Below, piece after piece: positions 1-9,620 of a stretch of 64,000 nucleotides of DNA. The DNA comes from Chamaesiphon minutus PCC 6605 (GTDB lineage: Bacteria; Cyanobacteriota; Cyanobacteriia; Cyanobacteriales; Chamaesiphonaceae). Every line of letters starts with the position of its first letter. Positions within the stretch are counted from its first letter, which is position 1. The notes beneath the pieces are model-generated. The model was not told where the DNA came from. It worked only from the letters and a program-made list of their open reading frames with translations, and made no database searches. The translations under genes and the position numbers were made by a program. The DNA is taken from the NCBI RefSeq assembly GCF_000317145.1, contig NC_019697.1, positions 496,001 to 560,000 of the forward strand. The letters run 5' to 3'.

Positions 1-130
1 ATCTGAATCCCCCCTAACCCCCCTTAAAAAGGGGGAACCGGAAGTCCCCCTTATTTAAGGGGGATTTTCACCAATCTCGCTTTTTTCCAGAGATGTGTAT
101 ACACGGTAGCTCCTGGGAGGGGATTTAATA
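1..130. repeat. Intergenic C/G-rich hairpin repeats at the left edge
   Basis: The first 80 bases hold short inverted repeats of the type CCCCCTTAAAAAGGGGG and CCCCCTTATTTAAGGGGG, followed near position 110 by a TCCTGGGAGGGGATTT motif. Similar CCCTCC/GGAGGG hairpins recur at 11381-11408 and near 33150. They look like dispersed cyanobacterial intergenic repeats and may end the ndhD transcript, which stops at 143. No gene is visible here. Confidence 0.5.
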
Positions 131-142
131 TTAGGGGGCAGA

Positions 143-1627
143 TTATTTGCTAATTTCTATTTCAGCGATTTGGGTACCTGCTTGAGGGAGACTAGCGACG
201 ATGGCGTCGGTGGAAATTTGGGTGTGAGAGATAATGATGTTTGGTTGGATGCCGAGTAAGATAATCAGCGTAGCAAGTACGATCGCGGGAATGCGTTCGT
301 AACCTGCCACTTTGGGTAAATATGTGAGATCTTCAGCTAATTTGCCAAACAGGGTGCGATTGATGATGATGATGAAGTAGACAGATGTCAAACCCGTACT
401 CGCCAAACAGATCAGTGTCGCAATTGGGAAAGCGATGTAGCTACCCTGGAAGGAGAGAAATTCGCCGATAAAGCCTACCATTCCTGGAATACCCGCACTT
501 GCCATCATGGTTAAAATCGCCATAGCTCCGACAAAAGGTAAGCCCCGTTTGGGATTGAGCAAGCCGTGGAGTTGGTTGAGATCGCGCGAGCCAGTTTTGG
601 CTTCCATGATACCGACGAGGTTGAATAATAGAGCCAAAATCAAACCATGTGCGACCATTTGATAAACGGCACCCAGCAGGCTCAAAGAATTGCCAGCGGC
701 GGTGGCGAGGAGTACATAACTCAAGTGAGCGACAGAACTATACGCGATTGTTTTCTTGATATCGGTTTGCGCGATCGCGATCAGGCTACCATATACGGCA
801 GTAACTACCGAAATCAGAGCTAACCACGGCGCGACAATTACCCACGCATCGGGAAATAAACCCAAACCAAAGCGGATCAGTCCATAAGTACCCAACTTGG
901 AGACAATGCCACCTAACAACATCGAAACGGGTGTCGATGCCTCGACATAGGCATCGGGCAGCCATGTATGAAAGGGCACCAGCGGCATTTTAATGCCAAA
1001 ACCGAGGACGATAATACTTAGGAATAAGAGTTGTAGATTGGCAGGTAAATGAGTTGCTGCTAATGACTGATAATTAAAGTCACCAGTTTTGGTAAACCAC
1101 GCCCAGCTTAAGAAACCTGCAAGTAAGATAATGCCCGATAATGCCTGATAAATCAGAAATTTGGTTGCCGCGTAGCCGCGCTTCTCGCCGCCCCAAATGG
1201 CAATCAATAAGTAGAGTGGAATTAGCTCCAACTCATAAAACAAGAAGAATAATAGTAAATTCTGAGCGAGAAATGCGCCAGTAATTGCCGTGCTGACTAA
1301 TAGCATTAAGGCATAAAATAATCGAGGGCGTTCGGTATTTTTGCTAGTTGCTTGTACGGATAGTAAAACTAGTAAAATATTGAGGATGACCAGCGGTAAA
1401 GATAAACCATCGATACCCAACTGATAATCTAAGCCCAACGGCTCGATCCAAGTGAAATGCTCGACAAATTGTAATCCAGTATTTTGATAGTTAAACATCG
1501 CTGCGATCGCGATCGTGACTGCTAAAGTCAAGCCCGAAATAGCCAAGGCGATCGAACGACTAAATCCAGGTAAAATTCCAATTAAAATCGCACCCAAAAC
1601 GGGCAGCCAGACAATAGAACTTAACAT
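143..1627 (-). CDS. ndhD: NDH-1 subunit 4 (NdhD, CO2-uptake type likely)
   Basis: This is a 494-residue polytopic membrane protein of the proton-pumping antiporter-like subunit family of NDH-1, with about 14 hydrophobic segments. The conserved FYELELIP motif sits near residue 130, and the VAHLSYVLLA and MVAHGLILALLF segments are typical of NdhD. It translocates protons in the thylakoid NDH-1 complex. It is the third gene of a minus-strand cluster after ndhF and a carbonic anhydrase, with 143 bases separating it from the latter. Cyanobacteria have respiratory (D1/D2) and CO2-uptake (D3/D4) paralogues. Pairing with an ndhF of the F3/F4 type and a carbonic anhydrase favours the CO2-uptake class, but D3 and D4 cannot be told apart by eye. 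A cupA-type gene would be expected beyond the left edge. Confidence 0.93.
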   Translation of the reverse strand: MLSSIVWLPVLGAILIGILPGFSRSIALAISGLTLAVTIAIAAMFNYQNTGLQFVEHFTWIEPLGLDYQLGIDGLSLPLVILNILLVLLSVQATSKNTERPRLFYALMLLVSTAITGAFLAQNLLLFFLFYELELIPLYLLIAIWGGEKRGYAATKFLIYQALSGIILLAGFLSWAWFTKTGDFNYQSLAATHLPANLQLLFLSIIVLGFGIKMPLVPFHTWLPDAYVEASTPVSMLLGGIVSKLGTYGLIRFGLGLFPDAWVIVAPWLALISVVTAVYGSLIAIAQTDIKKTIAYSSVAHLSYVLLATAAGNSLSLLGAVYQMVAHGLILALLFNLVGIMEAKTGSRDLNQLHGLLNPKRGLPFVGAMAILTMMASAGIPGMVGFIGEFLSFQGSYIAFPIATLICLASTGLTSVYFIIIINRTLFGKLAEDLTYLPKVAGYERIPAIVLATLIILLGIQPNIIISHTQISTDAIVASLPQAGTQIAEIEISK

Positions 1628-1770
1628 AATTATTTATATTTCCATTTTTATGCAAGATGGGCAAGTAAACTAATAATTTCATAGTAAAATCTATTACTAA
1701 TTAGTTCAAATTGCCCGTCAAATCGATGTTATAGCCGCTGCGTCTAAAAGCAGCTACGCTTTATGAATAT

Positions 1771-2481
1771 TTAAGCAACTTGGGTAACAATTCCAGTATC
1801 AAGACTATAAAAACCACCGATAATTTTGAGCTTGCCGCTATTAATTAAATCAGTTACTACAGGCGAAGCTTTGAGCGTAGCAATTTGATTTTTGATATTA
1901 GCAATAGTCGTCGCCCTTAATAGATCGCCTGATTCATTTGTGCTAGCAACTTTCAAGGTTTTAATGTGCTTGAGAACACTACCAATTTGTCCGGGAACTG
2001 GTTGGTTATCCATTGCTGCCTTCACAGCACCACATTTCTGATGTCCTAATACTAAAATTACTTTTGCGCCCAATACTAAAGTACCGTATTCTAGACTACC
2101 AATTTCTTCTGGTGTAGCTACATTACCCGCCACCCTAACTACAAATAAATCGCCCAATCCTTGGTCGAAAACGATCTCGGCGGGGACGCGCGAATCAGCA
2201 CAACCTAAAATTGCGGCAAATGGTTTCTGACCGCTAGCAACTTCTCGCAACCGAAAAGAACCCCGATTGGGTTGGTTTATTTTTTGACTAGAAAATCGTT
2301 TATTACCTTGCAATAATTCAGCAACAGCTAAATCGGGTGTTAACCTTTGTTTCGCATCTGCGGCTGGAGCATCGAATAAGTTTAGTCCCAATTTACTAGT
2401 AATTAAACCACTACCCACAGCAGTAGCACCGAATTTAAACAAATTGCGACGAGATACAGAGTTAATGATTTTTCCTTTCAT
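1771..2481 (-). CDS. Tat-exported beta-carbonic anhydrase (EcaB-like)
   Basis: This 236-residue beta-class carbonic anhydrase interconverts CO2 and bicarbonate. Zinc and active-site residues are all visible: C94, the D96-R97 dyad (CADSRVP), H147 and C150 (GHQKCGA). The N-terminus carries a twin-arginine motif SRRNLFKF (residues 10-17) followed by a hydrophobic stretch and DAPAADAK, so it is predicted to be exported folded to the periplasm or thylakoid lumen. The gene lies between ndhF and ndhD in the same orientation, 100 bases after ndhF. In Synechocystis the beta-CA EcaB has been associated with the CupA/CupB forms of NDH-1, so this placement fits a role in CO2 supply or trapping next to that complex. 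The family call is firm; the link to NDH-1 is inferred from position. Confidence 0.92.
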   Translation of the reverse strand: MKGKIINSVSRRNLFKFGATAVGSGLITSKLGLNLFDAPAADAKQRLTPDLAVAELLQGNKRFSSQKINQPNRGSFRLREVASGQKPFAAILGCADSRVPAEIVFDQGLGDLFVVRVAGNVATPEEIGSLEYGTLVLGAKVILVLGHQKCGAVKAAMDNQPVPGQIGSVLKHIKTLKVASTNESGDLLRATTIANIKNQIATLKASPVVTDLINSGKLKIIGGFYSLDTGIVTQVA

Positions 2482-2581
2482 GGTAATGATGATTTGATTA
2501 TTTAATTATTTAAAACAAATGAAAAATTCAAGTATATAACAACTTCGTTACTCATTATATACCGAAATGTATCACTTACCT

Positions 2582-4414
2582 TTAGACAAATAATCCCATC
2601 ATTAGGCCGACCAATATAATGCCAGTAAAAGCCACCAAAACATAAAACTGCGATTGTCCGGAAGTTGTATATTTGAGAGTCTGTCCGCCAAATAATGTCC
2701 CCAAACCAATGATATTAACGAATCCATCGACAATATATCGATCGAACCAATTAGTAATCCGCGCGCTAGTTGCTACTAGCAACACGATTGTCAATTGATA
2801 AAAACGCTGGACGTAGAAATCATATGCAAAAAAGTTCTGAATTGCAGGCATCGGTAGCTTCACGGGTTTGGGGATGGCATTGACACTATAAATTACAGCA
2901 CTAATCGTAATGCCCGAAATACTCGACCATACTAACAACGGCGCAAACATCGTATCTAATGCACCCCAACTCGGTAATAAATCGAGATTGCGTAACATAA
3001 GTGGCAGATGGCAGATAAAAACAGCGGTAGTAATGACAGGTAAACTAATCAACCAAAACGGCTCGACCGATCGTTCGCTCATTGGTTTGACTTTACCCAA
3101 GAAAATCATACAAAATAATCGAGTCAAGCTAAATGATGTGAGTGTATTTACAATTAAAATTACGCCCACTAACCAAGGTTGCTCTAACCATAAACCATCG
3201 ATTAATTGTAAAAAGCCCCAAAATCCACCCAAAGGCGGTAGTGCAATAAAAGACGCGATCGCGACTAAGAGCGCAGATCCAGTAAAAGGACGGCGCGACC
3301 ATAAACCACCTAACTGGGTTAAATCTTGAGTAACATTCGTCCAAATAATCGCACCGATGCCCATGTATAGCAAAGACATCCCAAAGGACTCGTTGAACAA
3401 AATAAATCTAGCAGAGTCTAAATTTTGGGTGCCGATCGCGATAAATACCAAACCGATATAAGCACTCAATGTATAGGAAAGTACCCGCTTCATATCGACC
3501 TGGGCGATCGCGATTAGCGAACAACAAATCGCCGTCGATACGCCTAAAATTACTAGCGTAGTTAATAAAATCGGCGATAGCGAAATCACTGGAGATAGTT
3601 TAATTAATACAAACGCCCCCGCACCGACAACCACCGCATTCCGCAATACCGTGGCCGGAATTGGTGCTTCCATGGCTTCATCCAGCCATAGCTGGAAGGG
3701 AATCTGAGCGCATTTACCCAACGGGCCTGCGCTGAGAGATAAACCCAGTAATAAGGCTACTGTCGGGTCTAATTTTGCCGTTTGCGACCAAGTTGCTAAC
3801 TCGGTAAAATTCCACGTTCCGGCGATCGGATAAATGGCAATTACGCCCATCAGCAGGATAATATCGCCCACTCGCTTCGTCCAAAACGCATCCCGCGCGC
3901 CAGTAATTACCAGCGATTGAGCAAACCAAAAGCCGACTAATAAATAAGTCGCTAGAGTTAGCAATTCGAGAAAAACATAAGTAAAAAATAGCGAATTTGA
4001 TAGCACCAAACCGCAAATTCCCGCACCGAAACAATTCATCAGTGAGAAGAATCGCGCCCAGCTCCAATCCATCTCTAGATAGCCCACGCTATAGATCTGC
4101 GAGACAAAATTGATGCCCGCAACGACACTCACAGCAGTCAACGTAATCGCCGAAACCTGAATTGGGAAATTAATATCTAGGGTGCTAGTATGCAGCCAAC
4201 TATAACTTATTTCTTGTGAGGGCAAGTCCCAACCAATTACTAGGGATACCACTGAATGAATGAAGGCGATCCCCGCCATCAGAATATTCACATAACCTGC
4301 TGGTCTAGTGCCGAGTTCCCCCGACCAGCCTAAAGACCAAGGCAGTGCCAAGATAGCTCCGAAGAGTGGGTAGCACGGAATTAACCATGCTGTTTGGATA
4401 ACTATGTCATACAT
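2582..4414 (-). CDS. ndhF: NDH-1 subunit 5 (NdhF, F3/F4 CO2-uptake type)
   Basis: This 610-residue membrane protein of the NuoL/NdhF family has about 15 hydrophobic segments. The opening TAWLIPCYPLFGAILALPWS and the following RPAGYVN are characteristic of the shorter NdhF3/NdhF4 proteins rather than the roughly 660-residue respiratory NdhF1. The family motifs GARDAFWTKRVGD, GPLGKCAQIPFQLWLDEAME and APIPATVLRN are present. It forms part of the proton-pumping arm of the CO2-hydrating NDH-1 complex. It is the first gene of the ndhF-carbonic anhydrase-ndhD cluster and reads away from a long non-coding region (4415-5005) that should contain its promoter. Low-CO2 control (CcmR/NdhR type) would be usual for such an operon, but no operator was identified. 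Confidence 0.93.
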   Translation of the reverse strand: MYDIVIQTAWLIPCYPLFGAILALPWSLGWSGELGTRPAGYVNILMAGIAFIHSVVSLVIGWDLPSQEISYSWLHTSTLDINFPIQVSAITLTAVSVVAGINFVSQIYSVGYLEMDWSWARFFSLMNCFGAGICGLVLSNSLFFTYVFLELLTLATYLLVGFWFAQSLVITGARDAFWTKRVGDIILLMGVIAIYPIAGTWNFTELATWSQTAKLDPTVALLLGLSLSAGPLGKCAQIPFQLWLDEAMEAPIPATVLRNAVVVGAGAFVLIKLSPVISLSPILLTTLVILGVSTAICCSLIAIAQVDMKRVLSYTLSAYIGLVFIAIGTQNLDSARFILFNESFGMSLLYMGIGAIIWTNVTQDLTQLGGLWSRRPFTGSALLVAIASFIALPPLGGFWGFLQLIDGLWLEQPWLVGVILIVNTLTSFSLTRLFCMIFLGKVKPMSERSVEPFWLISLPVITTAVFICHLPLMLRNLDLLPSWGALDTMFAPLLVWSSISGITISAVIYSVNAIPKPVKLPMPAIQNFFAYDFYVQRFYQLTIVLLVATSARITNWFDRYIVDGFVNIIGLGTLFGGQTLKYTTSGQSQFYVLVAFTGIILVGLMMGLFV

Positions 4415-4642
4415 AGAGTTTACTCTATAAATTATTGATTTAAATCTTTTGCATCTCTATCCCAAAGAATAATCGAAAACTTCTCTAAAAGATAGGTCTA
4501 ACATAGAGTTTTGCTCAATATTTGAGCTAAGTTTTCCTGATGTATACTATGTATCGAGATCGATCTATTTTTAAGTTAGATTTTAATCTATAGACGTACC
4601 CTTAATCTAGTAGTTTTGGCGGGGATCGAGTTAATATTTTGT

Positions 4643-4674
4643 GGGGATCGGGGATCGGGGATCGGGGATCGGGG
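4643..4674. repeat. Heptamer tandem repeat (GGGGATC)n
   Basis: Four perfect copies of the 7-bp unit GGGGATC are followed by a partial GGGG. It lies in the gap upstream of ndhF. It is one of several unrelated sequences in the window that all have period 7. Confidence 0.9.
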
Positions 4675-4698
4675 AGCTTAACTTCTGCTGCTCACTAT

Positions 4699-4911
4699 CT
4701 AGTCTGCCTGCACGAACTGAGATCGATAGTTTGTCTCAGCCTGAAAACTCAAGTCTCGGCTAGCGATCGTTGCTGGTGGCTCCCATTGCATTCCATCATT
4801 AAAGCCAGCAAAGTGGGTAGCTGCAAAATGGGGAATATCGTCACTAGACGGACGGCGCAGCAGACATCGTTCGGTCTGGATTGTAAAATCGTGGGGAATA
4901 ACTCTTTCCAT
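4699..4911 (-). pseudogene. Remnant of a GNAT N-acetyltransferase (N-terminal piece)
   Basis: About the first 50 residues read like the start of a RimJ/RimL-type GNAT protein: ERCLLRRPSSDDIPHF and then FNDGMQWEPPA, matching the usual beta1-alpha1 region. The frame then loses similarity and stops after 70 codons, so the acetyl-CoA binding core is absent. I interpret this as a decayed or truncated gene in the 4415-5005 intergenic region; a chance open frame is less likely given the motif. The rest of that 590-base region holds the GGGGATC array and presumably the promoters of ndhF (minus) and of the hydrolase gene at 5006 (plus). Confidence 0.5.
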
Positions 4912-5005
4912 CTATCAATCGCTACATTTTCTCGATCTTTGGTGTTAGTCTAACTACAGCTTATCCCGATTTCTGGAGTCCAAATCGACGCTCATAGCGC
5001 AAACG

Positions 5006-6220
5006 ATGAAAAAAGTTTTACCGATTGTTAGTATCTGGCTGGTGGGACTGCTGTTATTTGTAGGCTTGTTTTTGAGTCTGTGGATTATCGTCCCCGCGCC
5101 GATTTTCTCACTCCTTCCTCTTAGTGTGGGCGCGCCAGAAATCAGTCCGGGATTACTGCTATTAAATATTTTGGTCGCGATCGCGATCGTGACGATCTTC
5201 TGGTTGAGAGGTTTTCGATACTGGCGATTGTTTCTATTTACATTATCTTTGAGCGGTTTAGCATTAGGCTTGAGTGCGCGGCCATTACTGCAATTTTCTA
5301 CAGTCCAACAACAAGCACAAGCCGCGATCGAGTCAAGTTTGGGGCGAGACTATCTTAAAAATATTCCGCCGGAAATTATGCCCAAACTGCGATCGCAACC
5401 CCTGATTATTGCCGATATCTGGCGCAAAATTCCGATTCCCAAAGTCAGGATCGATCGAGCGATTCCCTTTGCCAATCCCGATGGCGTCAAGCTGACGATG
5501 AATATCTATCGACCGCTCCAGGTCGGCAAATACCCAGCGATCGTGTCAATTTATGGCGGTGCTTGGCAACGCGGTAGCCCCGATAGTGACGATACTTTCA
5601 ACCGTTATATCGCTGCTCAAGGTTATGTGGTGTGGGCGATCGATTATCGCCATGCACCTGCTTATCGCTTCCCCACTCAGATTGAAGATGTGCGCTCGGC
5701 ATTAACATTTATTAAAAAATATGGTGCTGAAAATGAAACCGATCTCGATCGTGTCGCACTCATCGGTCGATCGGCTGGCGCGCAACTAGCAACCTTAGCA
5801 GCTTACCAAGATCCACCGCTGCCCATTCGCGCCGTTGTCAATTATTATGGCCCTGTCAATCTGACGGCTGGTTACGAAGATGTCCCTACTCCCGATCCGA
5901 TCGAGTCTCGCGCCACACTGCGCGCCTTCCTCGGCGGCACCCCGCAAACCGTTCCCGAACTTTACCGCCAAGCTTCCCCAATTAACGCTGTCAAACCCGC
6001 TCTACCACCATCTCTGCTCATCTACGGCGGCAAAGACCACATTATCGAATCCAAGTATGGTAAGTACCTCGCGCAACAATTGCGATCGCAAGGAAATCGC
6101 ACCATTTTCATCGAAATTCCTTGGGCAGATCATGCTTTTGATGCTGTTTTTTCGGGAGTGAGCAATCAACTCGCACTCTACTATACCGAGCGATTTTTAG
6201 CTTGGGCTTTAATTAATTGA
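5006..6220 (+). CDS. Membrane-anchored alpha/beta hydrolase (esterase/lipase type)
   Basis: This 404-residue protein has three hydrophobic segments in its first 95 residues (about 9-30, 46-66 and 72-92), then an alpha/beta-hydrolase domain of the carboxylesterase/acylaminoacyl-peptidase type. The nucleophile is S256 in GRSAG. The likely acid is D344 in YGGKDH and the likely histidine is H376 in WADHAFD. The usual HGGG oxyanion loop is YGGAW (183-187). The substrate is not predictable; hydrolysis of a small acyl ester at the membrane is likely. The gene stands alone, divergent from the ndh cluster. The ATG start is followed at once by the first hydrophobic segment, which supports it. Confidence 0.85.
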   Translation: MKKVLPIVSIWLVGLLLFVGLFLSLWIIVPAPIFSLLPLSVGAPEISPGLLLLNILVAIAIVTIFWLRGFRYWRLFLFTLSLSGLALGLSARPLLQFSTVQQQAQAAIESSLGRDYLKNIPPEIMPKLRSQPLIIADIWRKIPIPKVRIDRAIPFANPDGVKLTMNIYRPLQVGKYPAIVSIYGGAWQRGSPDSDDTFNRYIAAQGYVVWAIDYRHAPAYRFPTQIEDVRSALTFIKKYGAENETDLDRVALIGRSAGAQLATLAAYQDPPLPIRAVVNYYGPVNLTAGYEDVPTPDPIESRATLRAFLGGTPQTVPELYRQASPINAVKPALPPSLLIYGGKDHIIESKYGKYLAQQLRSQGNRTIFIEIPWADHAFDAVFSGVSNQLALYYTERFLAWALIN

Positions 6221-6354
6221 TAGTTGATAATTGATAATGCTTATACTTGGAAGGTTAGGCTAATTCGTACCTTGTGAGAAATAGGAATAAATGCCATGAT
6301 AATATCTAGCTAGTTGTGGTGGCAATATATTTATATAGTTATTAATCGATTGCT

Positions 6355-6924
6355 GTGGCTGCTACCAAAAAATTATTAATTCTCGATCTCGATGAAACTC
6401 TAGTTTATGCAACCGAAACACCATCGATCGGATTGCCAGATTTTTACGTGTATGACTATGCCATTTACAAGCGTCCATACCTAGATATTTTTCTTGCAAC
6501 TTGTCTGGAGTGGTTTAATGTGGCAATTTGGACATCTTCTGGATCTGACTATGCTACTGCCGTTGTAGCTGCGATCTTTCCCGACCCACAAGCTCTAAAG
6601 TTTGTCTGGGCTAGCGATCGCTGTTCGATCGCCTACAATTATAATTACGATCTCATCGACGGTGGTTATCCCTCATATTACTCGCGCAAACCACTAAAAA
6701 AAGTCAAACGACGTGGCTATAAGTTAGAATCGATTATCGCAGTTGATGATACTCCCAAGAAATGGGAACAAAGTTATGGTAACTTAGTCAGAATCGATCC
6801 TTTTGAAGGAGATGAATCTGACATAGAATTAAAGTATTTACTCATTTATCTAGAGGAACTTAAAAACGTAGAAAATGTTCGATCGATCGAGAAAAGAAAG
6901 TGGCGACAACAGGTTTGTACATAA
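6355..6924 (+). CDS. FCP1/SCP-like HAD phosphatase
   Basis: This 189-residue protein has the FCP1/NLI-interacting-factor fold of the HAD superfamily. The catalytic DLDETLV motif is at residues 11-17 (nucleophile D11, general acid D13). The second motif is WTSSG, and the late acidic motif is VDDTPKKW. In eukaryotes this family dephosphorylates the RNA polymerase II tail; the bacterial members have no established substrate. The start is a GTG at 6355, immediately before the conserved beta-strand and catalytic motif, so little can be missing upstream. It is monocistronic, and about 220 bases separate it from moaA. Confidence 0.85.
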   Translation: MAATKKLLILDLDETLVYATETPSIGLPDFYVYDYAIYKRPYLDIFLATCLEWFNVAIWTSSGSDYATAVVAAIFPDPQALKFVWASDRCSIAYNYNYDLIDGGYPSYYSRKPLKKVKRRGYKLESIIAVDDTPKKWEQSYGNLVRIDPFEGDESDIELKYLLIYLEELKNVENVRSIEKRKWRQQVCT

Positions 6925-7145
6925 ACAAACGACCCAATTTATTAATATATATTCCAAAATAGAGACCACCTCTGATTTGGAGTGTTAGAATCAAATCTAA
7001 AAAGTAAATGTCAGAAGTCAAACTCGATCGAATTGAAGCTCAGATCGGCCAATCGAGCGAACTGATGGTAATGAGGTAAAGCTGACACCTGAATATTTGT
7101 AGAGATTTTGCCCACGATCGACAATCGATCGGTAACAATAGAAAG

Positions 7146-8135
7146 ATGAACCAGGTAAATTACTTACGGATTAGCCTCATCGATCGGTGCAACTTTCGAT
7201 GCCAATACTGTATGCCGGAAGGAGCAGAACTAGAGTATCTCCACCGCCAGCAACTTTTGACTGATGACGAGCTGTTGACTTTGATTCGGGAAGTATTTAT
7301 TCCGGTCGGCTTTAATCGTTTTCGACTAACTGGTGGCGAACCATTATTACGCAGTGGCATTGTTGAGATCGTGCGATCGATCGCCAATCTTCCACAGACG
7401 CAAGATTTATCTGTAACTACCAATGCCTTTTTACTGGCTGGCATGGCCGAAGACTTGTACCGAGCCGGACTCAGACGCGTCAATATCAGCCTCGATTCCC
7501 TTCATGAAGCCACCTTCGATCGGATTGTCGGCAACGTTGGTAAATCCCGCTGGCAACAGGTCTGGAACGGGATTCTAGCTGCCGATCGCGCGGGATTTAC
7601 ACCCCTAAAATTAAACGTTGTGGTCATCCCAGGTGTGAACGATACAGAAGTATTGGATTTAGCCGCTCTGAGCATTGATAAACAGTGGCACGTCCGCTTT
7701 ATAGAGTTTATGCCAATCGGTAACGATGAGTTATTTAGCGATCGGGGGTGGGTATCTTCAGAATCGATCCGCCACCAAATTCGCGAAAAATGGGGTTTAA
7801 CTGAGGCACAAGTGCAAGGAAATGGCCCTGCGGATGTCTTTACCATCCCTGGTGCGAAAGGGACGCTCGGGTTTATCAGTCAGATGTCCGAATGCTTTTG
7901 CGACAGGTGCAATCGAATGCGGCTATCTGCGGATGGCTGGTTGCGTCCGTGCCTGCTCAACGAAACCGGACAACTAGATCTCAAAACCGCACTACGCAAC
8001 GGTGTCTCTACCACTCAATTGTGTTCGCAAGTCAGAGATTTACTCGCGCTCAAACCAGAAATTAACTATAAAGGTCGCGAATCTGGCAGTGAAACTGGAG
8101 TATATCACCGAACGATGTCTCAGATTGGGGGTTAA
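7146..8135 (+). CDS. moaA: GTP 3',8-cyclase MoaA
   Basis: This 329-residue radical-SAM enzyme catalyses the first step of molybdenum cofactor synthesis, converting GTP with MoaC to cyclic pyranopterin monophosphate. The N-terminal cluster cysteines C15, C19 and C22 (CNFRCQYC) bind the SAM-coordinating 4Fe-4S centre. The C-terminal cluster motif [10 protein letters not shown] with a later cysteine (RPCL) binds the second 4Fe-4S. The LTGGEPLLR and NVSLDSL-type motifs are present (here NISLDSL), and the protein ends in GG, as needed for catalysis. Its length is normal for the family. No molybdenum-cofactor riboswitch was recognised in the 220 bases upstream, and no other moa gene is adjacent. 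Confidence 0.96.
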   Translation: MNQVNYLRISLIDRCNFRCQYCMPEGAELEYLHRQQLLTDDELLTLIREVFIPVGFNRFRLTGGEPLLRSGIVEIVRSIANLPQTQDLSVTTNAFLLAGMAEDLYRAGLRRVNISLDSLHEATFDRIVGNVGKSRWQQVWNGILAADRAGFTPLKLNVVVIPGVNDTEVLDLAALSIDKQWHVRFIEFMPIGNDELFSDRGWVSSESIRHQIREKWGLTEAQVQGNGPADVFTIPGAKGTLGFISQMSECFCDRCNRMRLSADGWLRPCLLNETGQLDLKTALRNGVSTTQLCSQVRDLLALKPEINYKGRESGSETGVYHRTMSQIGG

Positions 8136-8149
8136 AACAAATGGCATGG

Positions 8150-8230
8150 CGGGGATTGCGGATTGTGGATTGTGGATTGAGCCTGTATTACACTCCGATC
8201 TATCCCCTATCCCCTATTCCCTATCCTCTC
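8150..8230. repeat. Two period-7 arrays, GGATTGY and TATCCCC
   Basis: Two 7-bp arrays lie between moaA and the convergent glycerate kinase gene. The first is four GGATTG(C/T)-like units around 8155-8180. The second, from 8201, is TATCCCC TATCCCC TATTCCC TATCCTC and runs into the kinase stop codon. Confidence 0.75.
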
Positions 8231-9524
8231 ATGGGCGAATGGCGATCGTAATATCTGCCACATTAGTACCAGTTGGCTCAGTTTTAAGTAGATCGCCCAA
8301 TTGCTGAAAAAATGGATAACTATCATGTCGGTCGAGTGCTATTTTAGCATCCAATTCTAATGCCAAAGCGCGATCGATCGTCGTCTCATTTACTATAGCT
8401 CCCGCCGCATCTGTCGGCCCATCGGTACCATCGGTTGCTAAGGTAATTATCCATGCAGGGGCATTATATTTGGCTAATTCGATCGCGGCTGCCAATCCTA
8501 ATTCGGTATTGCGACCACCTTTACCCGTGCAGTTTGCTGGTAGATTAACCGTAGTTTCGCCACCATAAATTAACACGGTTTTACTGGGTTCGGCAATAAT
8601 TCTTTGGGCGATTTCTACCCCACGCTCTTTTGCTTCTCCTTCCCATTTAGTGGTAACAATCTGTGGATAATAACCCATTTCTGGCGATCTGGCAGCTTGT
8701 TCTACAGCTTGACAAGCTTGAAGATTATTGCCAACTAAGACATTGTGCGCGCGCGGATGATTGGTTAAACCGGACGCGATCGAACCAATCGGATCGCCGA
8801 TAACATCTGATAAAATTAAGCTAATTACTTTTCCCGTTCCGACCCGCTCGACTAAACAACCACCTTTCAATCTATCGATCTGCGAACGCACGGCATTAAT
8901 TTTCTCGATCGATAAACCACTGCCTAATAGTGCCATTCCAATCGCCTGTAGTGCTGGCAGTGAAATATTTTCGGTAGGGTTGAGGATATTAAGATCGATC
9001 GACTGGCTCGATAAAGCCGCCCGAATTAATTGTTGAGTTTCCTGACTAATTTCGGCAGTCGGCGGACTATTTAGTAGTTCTTTTAAAGCATTGCAAGGAC
9101 GCGGTGCGACGATCAAAGCAGAGGCTCCGCCAGAGATACAAGCGAGGACTAATGTTTGCTCCGTACAGTCGGCAAGTAATTCCCACACGCGATCGCCAGC
9201 AGTTAAACTACGATCGTCAGGTACTGGATGTGCCGACTCGATCGTTTCCCAATTAGCCGGAAATTTAACATCTTTTAAATGGTCGTATTTAGTAATGACT
9301 AATCCTTGAGGAATTCGACTGCCAAGGAGTTCGTGGAGCGATCGAGCCATTGGCACGGATGCTTTACCGACTGCAACACACCGAATATCTTTATTTTTTA
9401 AATTAATTACGCGATCGCTGATAACCAGATCGTCACCATCTAGTCGCAAATGATTTTGAATGGCGTTATATGGGTTGACAGCAGCTAATGCAGCGGCAAT
9501 TAATCGATCGATGAAAGCTTCCAT
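8229..9524 (-). CDS. Glycerate kinase (DUF4147/MOFRL family)
   Basis: This 431-residue protein has the two-part architecture of class II glycerate kinases: an N-terminal DUF4147 domain (IRCVAVGKASVPMARSLHEL, ESAHPVPDDRSL, CISGGASALI) and a C-terminal MOFRL domain (LIYGGETTVN, GKGGRNTELGL, ATDGTDGPTDAAGA). The family phosphorylates D-glycerate with ATP, usually giving 2-phosphoglycerate, which could return photorespiratory glycerate to metabolism. It is convergent with moaA, separated only by period-7 repeats. The product position (2- or 3-phosphoglycerate) cannot be read from the sequence. Confidence 0.9.
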   Translation of the reverse strand: MEAFIDRLIAAALAAVNPYNAIQNHLRLDGDDLVISDRVINLKNKDIRCVAVGKASVPMARSLHELLGSRIPQGLVITKYDHLKDVKFPANWETIESAHPVPDDRSLTAGDRVWELLADCTEQTLVLACISGGASALIVAPRPCNALKELLNSPPTAEISQETQQLIRAALSSQSIDLNILNPTENISLPALQAIGMALLGSGLSIEKINAVRSQIDRLKGGCLVERVGTGKVISLILSDVIGDPIGSIASGLTNHPRAHNVLVGNNLQACQAVEQAARSPEMGYYPQIVTTKWEGEAKERGVEIAQRIIAEPSKTVLIYGGETTVNLPANCTGKGGRNTELGLAAAIELAKYNAPAWIITLATDGTDGPTDAAGAIVNETTIDRALALELDAKIALDRHDSYPFFQQLGDLLKTEPTGTNVADITIAIRP

Positions 9525-9620
9525 ATTCTTTAACCGTAAAGTCTTTGATTTAGTCTAGTTTCGAGGGATGGGTAATAAATACTGTCGTTGGCGTATTTTT
9601 ACCACCCAACAATAGGAGAA

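Noticed and set aside
7009-7077. 22-codon frame upstream of moaA
   Set aside because: It is short, has no recognisable ribosome site or family, and may be chance. No molybdenum-cofactor riboswitch structure was found there either.
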